From positions 1 through 64,000 of the forward strand of contig JAFZEX010000016.1 of assembly GCA_017560425.1 (NCBI GenBank): 64,000 nucleotides of DNA. Direction: 5' to 3'. This document shows, piece after piece, positions 10,101 through 16,912 of this stretch. Numbering within the stretch: the first letter of the stretch is position 1; each line of letters starts with the position of its first letter. A program made the translations under genes and the position numbers. The notes beneath the pieces were generated by a model. That model was not told where the DNA came from. It worked only from the letters and a program-made list of their open reading frames with translations, and did no database searches. The stretch is from Alistipes sp. Lineage in GTDB: Bacteria > Bacteroidota > Bacteroidia > Bacteroidales > Rikenellaceae.

Positions 10101-10143
10101 CTAAAAGAAGTATGGTAGCCAGGGTATTTCTAAAAATCTTCAT
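7126..10143 (-). CDS. Secreted golvesin-domain protein with N-acetylmuramoyl-L-alanine amidase-like region
   Basis: A 1005-residue exported protein; MKIFRNTLATILLLALTLAQ is a signal peptide. Roughly residues 180-260 and 450-620 resemble a split amidase_3 fold: AFHSDAG near 490 and an ELLSHQNFSD-type end near 580. It is interrupted by a golvesin C-terminal-like beta domain (about 300-400, ATWSGSVPESGIYSLYVSY through ADAVKIGG). A fibronectin type III-like domain lies near 650-730, and an uncharacterised C-terminal domain fills the rest. Homologues are often labelled xanthan lyase, which I would not trust. A role in cell-wall or glycan processing is inference. The start is the ATG at 10141-10143, under a divergent promoter. 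Confidence 0.8.
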   Translation of the reverse strand: MKIFRNTLATILLLALTLAQASTLSAQQTNTKLPKYLSDSISNAITRITIKEVAGSYVKVEQIKVVGEDVSKADTLANGEKRCPQLEIRASEQLGFYPMREASVEKIYAAVRKVLPDKYKEYEIKLYANGELIENLIPLYYRTKHSEPTFVNSAKAPLITRQSSLSQPKRGLLNRHIALWQSHGRYFSNGADEWVWQRARLWETVEDLYTQSYVVPYLVPMLERAGASVLLPRERSMRSEELIIDNDKGIDPMGYKESGEWSGAGSGFAHLHESYASGHNPFSDGTARQATTTNKRDKLSTATWSGSVPESGIYSLYVSYRTVKKSAIDAHYTIHASGGDREFLVNQSMGGGMWICLGEFYFEAGEERVLVTLDNYSLSGGVVTADAVKIGGGMGNIRREVHSSMRGSGKEYQSEVSGYPRFTEGARYWLQWSGFTSDVYAPKGGVDDYKDDYMSRPRWVNALMGGSDRLNGAKGKNIPLDLALAFHSDAGVRESEKVIGTLGIYCTKDNNAKFEDKQSRLRSRDLTDIVMTQIVEDLRANYDKGWVRRGMWDKSYYEARVPWCPTMLLELLSHQNFSDMRYGLDPQFRFDVSRAIYKGVLRYLSSQYGVDYVVQPLPVNSFAAMLNGKKVTLSWKPTDDKLEPTAKPEYYILYTRIDESGFDSGRRVDSTEITLEQEAGKVYSYRVTAVNDGGESFDSETLAVGIGKSKKCVLVVNGFDRVSAPMSRRTQSEAGFYNVYDSGVAYIEDISFIGEQTNFDRALYQSQDDNNALGQSYNDYETEVIAGNTFDYVALHGRSILAAGYSFASASHRAVADGAVNVMGYEAIDLILGKQRATAVGSGKEYKFKPISSSLQKVLTAYTAQGGSLMVTGSYLLTDMWTSPAATAADKKFATDVLHVSYGGNMATRRGEVKGTLQSMFKGDFGVEFNTELCREIYCVESPEVVRASGKQAYTAMRYRSTNQPAATVYGGKYRTFVAGFPFETILSFEERDAMMKGVLSYLIK

Positions 10144-10168
10144 AAGCCAAATGCAATATTTTATTGTC

Positions 10169-10176
10169 CAAAGATA
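10169..10176 (-). promoter_or_regulatory. -7 box for the golvesin/amidase gene
   Basis: Plus-strand CAAAGATA is TATCTTTG on the minus strand, 26 bases before the ATG at 10143. It lies back to back with the M64 promoter, so the two transcription starts are within about 60 bp of each other. Confidence 0.6.
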
Positions 10177-10184
10177 CGAAAAAG

Positions 10185-10216
10185 ATTGCATATTGCCACG
10201 AATTTTTCTATCTTTG
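10185..10216 (+). promoter_or_regulatory. Promoter of the M64 peptidase gene
   Basis: TTG in ATTGCA near 10186 and TATCTTTG at 10209-10216 are about 20-21 bases apart. The leader to the ATG at 10250 is short, about 30 bases. Confidence 0.65.
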
Positions 10217-10249
10217 TACATCACGTGAAACATAAAACTTAAAATAGAT

Positions 10250-11527
10250 ATGAAACGACTACTATTTATCGCAATGCTCCTACTTGGCATAGCAAACCTA
10301 TCGGCACAAGAGTTCGAGCATAACTTCGCAGATCAGACCCTGCGCATCGACTACACATTTATGGGCAATGCCAAGGAGCAATTCATTGGCCTTCACTCAC
10401 TTTCGGTGAGCGACAACTGGTGGGGACGACGCATTAACCTTACAACAGTGCCCCTCGCAGGTAATGGCGACCTAACGCTCTACGACGCAACAACAGGCGA
10501 GGCAATCTACAAAACATCGTTCTCATCACTATTCCAGGAGTGGCTGACAACAGAGGAGGCGCAGAGCCTAAACAAGAGCTTCGAGTTTACAATCCTCACG
10601 CCTATGCCCAAGCGCCGTGCCTATGCCGAGATTGTGCTTCGTGACAACACCGGCAAGGAGAGCATCTTGCGCCACACCATAGAGCCTCAGGACCGCCTTA
10701 TCCGCAACGTAACAGCACAGCGAGCACTACCCCACAAATATATTCACAAGGGTGGCGACTCGAAGCGTGCTATCGACGTGGTGATATTGGCCGAGGGATA
10801 TACCGTAGACCAAATCGACACCTTCTTGGAGGATGCTCAGATCACCGCAAGCGAGATTTTGAGCTACGAGCCTTTCAAGAGCCACAAGGATAAGTTCAAC
10901 TTCATTGCCGTGGCAAGCCCATCGACAGATAGCAACGTGAGCGTGCCTCAGGACAACGCATGGCGACAGACGGCTGTGGGCTCAAACTTCCTCACGTTCT
11001 ACATGAATCGCTACCTCACGTCGAGCAACGTATATGCGATGTACGACCTCGCAACAAATATCCCTTGCGAGCACATCATAATCCTCGCTAACACAGATAC
11101 TTATGGCGGTGGCGGCATCTACAACTCATACACCCTAACAACGGCACACCACCGTGACTTCCGCCCTGTGGTGGTACACGAGTTTGGCCACTCGTTCGGA
11201 GGCCTTGGCGACGAGTATTTCTACGACGACGAGAACGACGACATGCACTCGCTTAAGCACGAGCCATGGGAGCCCAACATCACTACTTTGGTAGACTTCG
11301 ACTCGAAGTGGGCAGACATGGTTGCAGAGGGCATCGAGATACCAACAAAGGTTACGCCTGAGCGCACCAAGAACTACACCGTGGGCGTATACGAGGGTGG
11401 TGGCTACCGCTCGAAAGGCATCTACCGTCCTGCGGACGTATGCCGCATGCGCAACAACACCGCCAAGCGCTTCTGCCCCGTATGCGAGCGAGCATTGGAG
11501 AGGGTGATTCTGCACCAGGCGGAGTAA
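10250..11527 (+). CDS. M64 family (IgA-protease-like) secreted zinc metallopeptidase
   Basis: A 425-residue exported peptidase with signal peptide MKRLLFIAMLLLGIANLSAQ. Residues about 20-150 match the beta-rich N-terminal domain of M64 proteins, and the catalytic domain follows. The zinc motif HEFGHSFGGLGDEY begins at H310, with H310, E311, H314 and D321 as expected. The family includes a Clostridium IgA protease. Cleavage of IgA by this protein is not implied, because most Bacteroidota members are uncharacterised. Thirty bases of its motif region (11201-11230) recur in the downstream spacer at 11759-11788. Confidence 0.9.
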   Translation: MKRLLFIAMLLLGIANLSAQEFEHNFADQTLRIDYTFMGNAKEQFIGLHSLSVSDNWWGRRINLTTVPLAGNGDLTLYDATTGEAIYKTSFSSLFQEWLTTEEAQSLNKSFEFTILTPMPKRRAYAEIVLRDNTGKESILRHTIEPQDRLIRNVTAQRALPHKYIHKGGDSKRAIDVVILAEGYTVDQIDTFLEDAQITASEILSYEPFKSHKDKFNFIAVASPSTDSNVSVPQDNAWRQTAVGSNFLTFYMNRYLTSSNVYAMYDLATNIPCEHIIILANTDTYGGGGIYNSYTLTTAHHRDFRPVVVHEFGHSFGGLGDEYFYDDENDDMHSLKHEPWEPNITTLVDFDSKWADMVAEGIEIPTKVTPERTKNYTVGVYEGGGYRSKGIYRPADVCRMRNNTAKRFCPVCERALERVILHQAE

Positions 11528-11539
11528 GGAATATCTTTT

Positions 11540-11995
11540 AGGGACGACAGGGACGACAGGGACGACAGGGACGACAACGAAACTCGAGTATCGACGTTTT
11601 CTCTGTTGTCTCTGTTGTCTTAGTGGTCTCTCTGGTCTCAGTGGTCTCAGCTCTCTCTATTACTTATTCCTAATTACTGTTTACTAATTACAACAGATTA
11701 CCTTAAAACAATAAACTATGCTACGGTTGATTGCATCGATCGTTGCAACATCACTCACGGCCTTGGCGACGAGTATTTCTACGACGACAGGGACGACAGG
11801 GACAATAGGGACACAGGGACACAGGGACAACAGGGACGACAACGAAACTCGGGTATCGACGTTTTCTCTGTTGTCTTAGTGGTCTTAGTGGTCTCAGTGG
11901 TCTCAGCTCTCTCTATTACTCATTACTCACTACTAATTACTAATTATCCCTAAACTCCCTAATTTCCTTAACACTCCCTATCTTTCGCATCTACC
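11540..11995. repeat. Duplicated GGGACGACA array hairpins with an embedded M64 gene fragment
   Basis: Two copies of one pattern are present. Each has GGGACGACA words, then the core CGACAACGAAACTCGRGTAT (11572 and 11837), then complementary TCTGTTGTC and GTGGTCTC words, then ATTACT words. Between them, 11759-11788 is a 30-bp exact copy of 11201-11230 from the M64 gene. A 53-codon ORF (11718-11879) starts with a signal-peptide-like MLRLIASIVATSLTALATS, but it runs on into the array and reads the M64 fragment in another frame. I do not call it a gene. Confidence 0.8.
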
Positions 11996-12030
11996 CTCCT
12001 ACACAGCACCTAACTAAGCACCGCAAGAGA

Positions 12031-12091
12031 TAGAGAAATCAATTAAGATGCGCTTCGATATGCAACTCGTCTTAATTAATTTCTCTTTTTG
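12031..12091 (+). terminator. Long hairpin with T tract before the carboxyltransferase promoter
   Basis: AGAGAAATCAATTAAGA pairs with TCTTAATTAATTTCTCT around a 21-base loop and is followed by TTTTTG. It could end transcription coming from the M64 side or insulate the next promoter. Confidence 0.75.
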
Positions 12092-12092
12092 T

Positions 12093-12123
12093 TTGGTTTA
12101 TTACGTTTTTTTTCCTAAATTTG
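12093..12123 (+). promoter_or_regulatory. Promoter of the biotin carboxyltransferase gene
   Basis: TTG at 12093-12095 and TAAATTTG at 12116-12123 are 20 bases apart. The leader to the ATG at 12203 is about 75 bases. Confidence 0.65.
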
Positions 12124-12202
12124 TTATTCGAACAGACAGACTATGTCTGTATAGATGCGACTAAACCTAAAAAAACTAACTAAATAAACCTTTTGTAAAA
12201 CT

Positions 12203-14545
12203 ATGACAAAGATCCTTAAAATTCGTGATCTTACGTTGCGTGACGGTCAGCAGTCGTCTTTCGCAACTCGTATGACTCAGCAGCAGGTAGACCGTTGCCT
12301 TCCTTACTACAAGGATGCTGGCTTCTACGCTATGGAGGTATGGGGCGGTGCAGTGCCCGACTCAGTTATGCGCTACCTCAACGAGAACCCATGGACACGT
12401 CTTGAGACCATTAAGAAGGCTGTGGGCGACGTATCGAAGCTAACTGCTTTGTCACGTGGTCGTAACCTCTTTGGCTATGCTCCATATACCGACGAGATTA
12501 TCGACGGCTTCTCACGCAATGCCATCGAGAGCGGCTTGGGCATCATGCGTATCTTCGATGCCTTGAACGACGTAGATAACGTTAAATCAACAATCAAGTA
12601 TATCAAGCAGTATGGCGGTATCGCTGACTGCGCCGTATGTTACACCGTAGATCCTAAGTACAACGACGGCGAGGAGCACGAGAAGGTCTTTACCGACGAG
12701 TACTTCCTCGACAAGGCTCGCCAGATGGCTCAGCTCGGCGCCGACATGATTACTATCAAGGATATGTCGGGCTTGATTCCTCCTGCACGTGTTGCTGGCC
12801 TTATCAAGCTTCTCAAGAAGGAGCTCGGCGTGGTTGTAGACTTCCACACACACTGTACTCCAGGCTATGGTCTTGGCTCAGTATACGCAGCTATCGTTGC
12901 TGGCGTAGATATCGTAGATACCAACTGCTGGTGGTTTGGTGGTGGCACAGGTGCTCCTGCCGTAGAGCTTGTATACCTCTTCTGCAAGAAGCTCGGCATC
13001 GAGCTTGGCGCAAACATGGAGGCTGTGGCTAAGATCAACGAGCAGCTCAAGGATATCCGCAAGGAGCTCGAGTTGTCGGTATTTGGCTCGGAGAAGCCTC
13101 TTCCAAAGCCTTTCAACCCACTCGTAGACGCTACTCCTGCCGAGGTTGATGCATTGCTCGACCGCTGCGTGGCAGCTGCTCAGGCTGAGAATTGGGACGA
13201 GCTATTGGAGGCATCACAGGCTATCGAGGCATACTTCGGCTTCCCAGCACCTAACAAGCTCGTTCAGGATGCTGAGATCCCTGGCGGTATGTACTCTAAT
13301 ATGGTGGCACAGCTCAAGCAGCTTGGCGCTGAGGACATCCTCCCACGTGCCATGGAACTTATCCCTCCTGTACGTCTTGCAGCGGGTCTTCCACCACTCG
13401 TAACGCCTACATCACAGATTGTCGGTGCTCAGGCAGTAAACTGCGCTATGGACGAGAAGGCTGGTCGTGCAATGTACACAAATAAGTCGGCTCAGTTCGT
13501 GGGCTTGGTTAAGGGTGACTACGGTCGCACTCCTGTGAAGATCTCGGAGGACTTCCGCGAGAAGATCTGCGGCTTCAGAGAGGAGCGCCCTTACGACACA
13601 TCGAAGTATCAGAAGCAGCCTAACCCAGCATTGGAGAAGGCAGGTGGCGTGCTCTTGGCTGAGAACGAGAAGGAGGAGCTCTTGTTGGAGTTGTTCCCAT
13701 TGGTGGCTAAGGCTTACCTCACAGGCGTGAAGGAGGCTGCTTATGCCGAGAAGGTTGCGGCAGACCCATCACTCAAGAAGGAGGAGGCAGTAGAGCTTCA
13801 GCCTATCACCGGCGACACTATCGTTGCTCCACTCCCAGGCCGTGTTATCGAGCTTAAGGTTAAGGTGGGCGACACCGTGGCTGTTGGTCAGGAGGTTGCT
13901 ATCCTCGAGGCTATGAAGATGGAGAACTCAATCACTTCGGACTTCGCAGGTAAGGTTAAGCAGATTATCGTTAAGGAGGGTGACACCGTTCAGGCTGAGG
14001 GCATCATCATCGAGATCGAGAGCGCTAAGGCGGGTGCTGCAGCTGGTGGCAAGCGTCCTGTGACAGGCAAGACCGTATGTGCTCCACTCCCAGGCCGTGT
14101 TATCGAGCTCAAGGTGAAGGTTGGCGACAAGGTTGCTGCTGGCCAGGAGGTTATGATCCTCGAGGCTATGAAGATGGAGAACTCAATCACCACCGACTAT
14201 GCTGGCTTCGTTAAGCAGATTTTGGTGGCTGAGGGCGACACCGTGCAGGCTGACGCTATCCTTATCGAGGTTGCCGACTCTATGGAGGACGAGGGCGATG
14301 CTTCGGCTGAGCGCAAGGTGACTGCCGCTGATGGCAAGACCGTGAACGCTCCACTCCCTGGTCGTGTTATCGAGATCAAGGTTAAGGCTGGCGACACCGT
14401 GACTATGGGTCAGGAGGTGATGATCCTCGAGGCTATGAAGATGGAGAACTCTATCTCGTCAGACTTTGCGGGTAAGGTTCTTGGCTTGTTGGTAGCCGAG
14501 GGCGACACCGTTCAGGCCGATCAGCCATTGGTGGTTATCGAGTAA
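12203..14545 (+). CDS. Biotin-dependent carboxyltransferase (oxaloacetate decarboxylase alpha / pyruvate carboxylase B type) with three biotinyl domains
   Basis: A 780-residue protein. The HMG-like carboxyltransferase barrel is N-terminal (LTLRDGQQS at residues 10-18, probable carboxybiotin lysine K186 in TIKDMSG, metal ligands H215 and H217 in DFHTHC). A PYC_OADA-type helical domain follows to about 520. Three tandem biotin attachment domains then follow, each with EAMKMEN. The biotinylated lysines are K572, K657 and K746, and the linkers are short. Relatives normally carry one such domain. The enzyme should move CO2 between biotin and pyruvate/oxaloacetate or a similar pair. No biotin carboxylase or membrane beta subunit is encoded nearby, so its partner is elsewhere. 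Confidence 0.9.
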   Translation: MTKILKIRDLTLRDGQQSSFATRMTQQQVDRCLPYYKDAGFYAMEVWGGAVPDSVMRYLNENPWTRLETIKKAVGDVSKLTALSRGRNLFGYAPYTDEIIDGFSRNAIESGLGIMRIFDALNDVDNVKSTIKYIKQYGGIADCAVCYTVDPKYNDGEEHEKVFTDEYFLDKARQMAQLGADMITIKDMSGLIPPARVAGLIKLLKKELGVVVDFHTHCTPGYGLGSVYAAIVAGVDIVDTNCWWFGGGTGAPAVELVYLFCKKLGIELGANMEAVAKINEQLKDIRKELELSVFGSEKPLPKPFNPLVDATPAEVDALLDRCVAAAQAENWDELLEASQAIEAYFGFPAPNKLVQDAEIPGGMYSNMVAQLKQLGAEDILPRAMELIPPVRLAAGLPPLVTPTSQIVGAQAVNCAMDEKAGRAMYTNKSAQFVGLVKGDYGRTPVKISEDFREKICGFREERPYDTSKYQKQPNPALEKAGGVLLAENEKEELLLELFPLVAKAYLTGVKEAAYAEKVAADPSLKKEEAVELQPITGDTIVAPLPGRVIELKVKVGDTVAVGQEVAILEAMKMENSITSDFAGKVKQIIVKEGDTVQAEGIIIEIESAKAGAAAGGKRPVTGKTVCAPLPGRVIELKVKVGDKVAAGQEVMILEAMKMENSITTDYAGFVKQILVAEGDTVQADAILIEVADSMEDEGDASAERKVTAADGKTVNAPLPGRVIEIKVKAGDTVTMGQEVMILEAMKMENSISSDFAGKVLGLLVAEGDTVQADQPLVVIE

Positions 14546-14563
14546 GCGATACCTATATATAAT

Positions 14564-14600
14564 GAATATGGAGTCATCATGGGTGGCTCCATATTTTTTT
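14564..14600 (+). terminator. Intrinsic terminator of the carboxyltransferase gene
   Basis: AATATGGAG and CTCCATATT form a stem with a short GC-rich loop, followed by eight T. It begins 19 bases after the stop codon. Confidence 0.88.
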
Positions 14601-14627
14601 TGTATTGGATGTGTGGTGTGATTGGGC

Positions 14628-14935
14628 GCAGAGATAGGGAGCTTAGGGAGTTTAGGGAGTTTAGGGAGTTTAGGGAGGGGCGCTATCAGCATTTATTCGT
14701 AAAGCACAACCGCTCCCTAAATTCACTATACTCCCTAATTTCCCTAAATTCTCTCTCTGCGCTTTGCCCCTGCCCTCCGTAATTAGCGCAAGGATAGGGA
14801 GTTTAGAGAGTTTAAGGAGTTTAGGGAGTTTAAGGAGGGCGCTATCATCATTTATTCGCAAAGCACAACCGCTCCCTAAATTCACTATACTCCCTAATTT
14901 CACTATATTCTCTCTCTGCTTTGCCCCTGCCCTCA
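14628..14935. repeat. Two direct copies of a TTTAGGGAG/CTCCCTAAA hairpin array
   Basis: Each copy (about 14628-14763 and 14785-14930) has an AGTTTAGGG word arm, a loop GCGCTATCA(G/T)CATTTATTCG...AAAGCAC, and a CTCCCTAAATTC arm ending in CTCTCTCTGC. A third copy lies at 19905-20040. The loop is better conserved than the arms. Confidence 0.85.
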
Positions 14936-14950
14936 TCACTAAGCGCACTA

Positions 14951-15079
14951 AATTTGTTGTTAGAAGGTGGTAGATACAACGCTCGGCAAAAAAAATGAGG
15001 ATGGGCTGTACTAAAATGTACTGCTCATTCTCATTTATTTTTGTTAGCGGCAGTAGATGCCGCCTTATCACAACAAATT
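14951..15079 (-). repeat. R unit, subfamily X
   Basis: Outer arms TTTGTTGT/ACAACAAA. The second stem here is AAGGTGG/CCGCCTT, where other copies have AAGGGGT/ACCCCTT, so both sides changed together. The inner stem is AATGAG...CTCATT with a TGTAC/GTAC tip. The last ten bases, ACAACAAATT, are repeated once more before the ssb stop codon at 15089. Confidence 0.85.
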
Positions 15080-15088
15080 CACAACAAA

Positions 15089-15655
15089 TTAAAATGGGAG
15101 GTCGTCAGGTCCTGGCTCGGGCATCGCAATAGGTGCCGACATAGGCTCAGGCTGTGGCTGATACTGCGGCGCCTGATACTGTGGCTGTGCGGGCTGCTGA
15201 TACTGAGGCTGTGCAGGCTGCTGATACTGAGGCTGCTGATAGCCACCCTGCTGATACTGAGGTGCTTGTGGCTGCTGATACTGCGTTGCCTGAGGCTGGT
15301 AGCCACCCTGTGGTGCTGGTGCGCCCTCGGCACGACGGCCAAGAAGTCGCATGTCGTCGGCAACAATCTCGAAGCCGAAGTGGCGCTGACCATCTTTCTC
15401 CCACTCACGTGAGCGGATGCGACCCTCGACATATATCTGCGAGCCCTTGTGCACAAACTTATCGGCGACATCTGCCAAGCCACGCCATAGCGTGATGCTG
15501 TGCCACTCGGTGTGCTCGGTGGTCTCGTTTGTCTGGCGGTTGAAGATGCGCTCGGTGGTAGCCAAGCGTAGGCGTGCAACCTTCACGCCCGTCTCAAGGG
15601 TGCGAACCTCGGGGTCCTGACCCACATTTCCTAAAAGAATTACCTTGTTAATCAT
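15089..15655 (-). CDS. ssb: Single-stranded DNA-binding protein
   Basis: A 188-residue SSB. The N-terminal OB fold (MINKVILLGNVGQDPEVRTL through IVADDMRLLG, about 1-110) is canonical. A long linker of repeated Q/P/Y words (QYQQPQ, GGYQQPQ) follows, encoded by short tandem repeats. The acidic tip DDLPF is the protein-interaction tail. It binds ssDNA during replication, repair and recombination. Its ATG overlaps the lpxK stop as ATGA, so it is probably translationally coupled to lpxK. An R unit abuts the region just after its stop. Confidence 0.96.
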   Translation of the reverse strand: MINKVILLGNVGQDPEVRTLETGVKVARLRLATTERIFNRQTNETTEHTEWHSITLWRGLADVADKFVHKGSQIYVEGRIRSREWEKDGQRHFGFEIVADDMRLLGRRAEGAPAPQGGYQPQATQYQQPQAPQYQQGGYQQPQYQQPAQPQYQQPAQPQYQAPQYQPQPEPMSAPIAMPEPGPDDLPF

Positions 15656-16755
15656 AGTGTATCGTCATCGTCTAAATTTACACTCTTTTTTGACTGCTTC
15701 TTGCGTGAAGCGAAGTCCTTGAACTCGATCTCCTTCTTGAGGTTACCCACAAAGTCCTTGTCGGGGCCATCAACAAGCTCGGTCTCGATAGGCTGATAGT
15801 ACATCGCACGGCGTAGCGCCTCGGGAAGATGCTTGCCACTGCGGAAGAGCTTCACGGCATCCTTCTCGGTCATGAGAATGATGGCACGAGGGTGCTTGCG
15901 TAGCTTGTCCATGAGGAACTTCATGTCCTCACGTGAGTAGCGATGGTGGTCGGGCATGATCATCTTATCGACAACATTAAACCTCGACGATGCCTCATTC
16001 ACGAAGGGTCGTGGGTTGCCCACGCCTGCGAGGAGTATTGCCTGGTTGCCATAGTCGATATGCTCACGCTCCTCGAAGTAGAACAACGGCTCGATGTCCA
16101 TAGGCACTATATGCGAGAAGTAGACCGCCTGATAGGCTATTGTGCGCAGCTCGTTGCGCCATAGTCGCTTATCGAGGGGTGACATGCTGTCGGAGCACTT
16201 CGACACGATGAAGATGTGTGCCGCCTTTAGTCGTCGCTTAAGGTCACGCAGACGGCCCAATGGCAGAAGCTTATCGTTCTTCACGGGGCGTGTAGCATCG
16301 AGGATTACGATGTTCACCTTGGCACGCACACGGCGATGCTGGAAGCCGTCGTCCATGATTATGAGGTTCACCTCGGGGTGCTCCTCACGTATGCGCTTGA
16401 TGGCTGCCACACGATCTTCGCACACGACAACCACCGTCTTGGGGTATTTGAGTTTCACCTGCAGAGGCTCGTCGCCCACGGCGAGGTAGTTGTGCTGGGT
16501 GGTCACCTCGATATATCCCTTGGTGTTTCTGCCGTAGCCTCGAGAGAGCATGGCTATGGTGTAGCTATCCATAAGCTCACGTATAAGCATCTCAGCCATA
16601 GGCGTTTTGCCCGTGCCACCCACAGTAATGTTGCCAACGCATACCACAGGGATATCGAATTGGTAGCTTCGCTTGATGCCCCAATCGTAGAGGCGATGGC
16701 GCAGGGCTATCACCGCTCCGTATATCCACGAGAGTATGGTCTTTAACACTTTCAT
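15652..16755 (-). CDS. lpxK: Tetraacyldisaccharide 4'-kinase LpxK
   Basis: A 367-residue inner-membrane kinase that phosphorylates the 4' position of the lipid A disaccharide precursor. An N-terminal hydrophobic helix (ILSWIYGAVIALRHRLYDWG) precedes the P-loop region VGNITVGGTGKTPMAE near residue 42. Later features are MDDGFQHRRV near 135 and LLAGVGNPRPF near 240. The gene heads a two-gene operon with ssb. Its promoter is at 16797-16826. A lipid A gene beside ssb is a common Bacteroidota oddity rather than a functional link. Confidence 0.95.
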   Translation of the reverse strand: MKVLKTILSWIYGAVIALRHRLYDWGIKRSYQFDIPVVCVGNITVGGTGKTPMAEMLIRELMDSYTIAMLSRGYGRNTKGYIEVTTQHNYLAVGDEPLQVKLKYPKTVVVVCEDRVAAIKRIREEHPEVNLIIMDDGFQHRRVRAKVNIVILDATRPVKNDKLLPLGRLRDLKRRLKAAHIFIVSKCSDSMSPLDKRLWRNELRTIAYQAVYFSHIVPMDIEPLFYFEEREHIDYGNQAILLAGVGNPRPFVNEASSRFNVVDKMIMPDHHRYSREDMKFLMDKLRKHPRAIILMTEKDAVKLFRSGKHLPEALRRAMYYQPIETELVDGPDKDFVGNLKKEIEFKDFASRKKQSKKSVNLDDDDTL

Positions 16756-16796
16756 TACAACATTGTTAGCGTATAGGCATAGCTATACAATCTTGT

Positions 16797-16826
16797 CAAA
16801 GGTACGAAATATTTCGCAGAAATCAA
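16797..16826 (-). promoter_or_regulatory. lpxK-ssb promoter
   Basis: On the minus strand, TACCTTTG (CAAAGGTA at 16797-16804) and TTG (CAA at 16824-16826) are 19 bases apart. The leader is about 35-40 bases. Confidence 0.65.
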
Positions 16827-16898
16827 AACTAAACCCTATTTTTTAGCCTCGATAGTAGATTTATACCTAAAAAAGTAGCATTATTCAAAAAAAATCTC

Positions 16899-16906
16899 TA
16901 TTTTTG
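16899..16906 (+). promoter_or_regulatory. Possible -7 box just before the M23 lipoprotein start
   Basis: TATTTTTG matches TAnnTTTG and ends only six bases before the ATG at 16913. If used, the transcript would be nearly leaderless. No TTG is seen at the -33 position, so support is modest. Confidence 0.4.
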
Positions 16907-16912
16907 CAAAAT

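Noticed and set aside
11718..11879. A 53-codon ORF with a signal-like N-terminus
   Set aside because: It runs into array words and reads the copied M64 fragment in another frame. I see no ribosome site or domain.
12124..12202. Riboswitch in the carboxyltransferase leader
   Set aside because: The leader is short and shows no conserved aptamer pattern.
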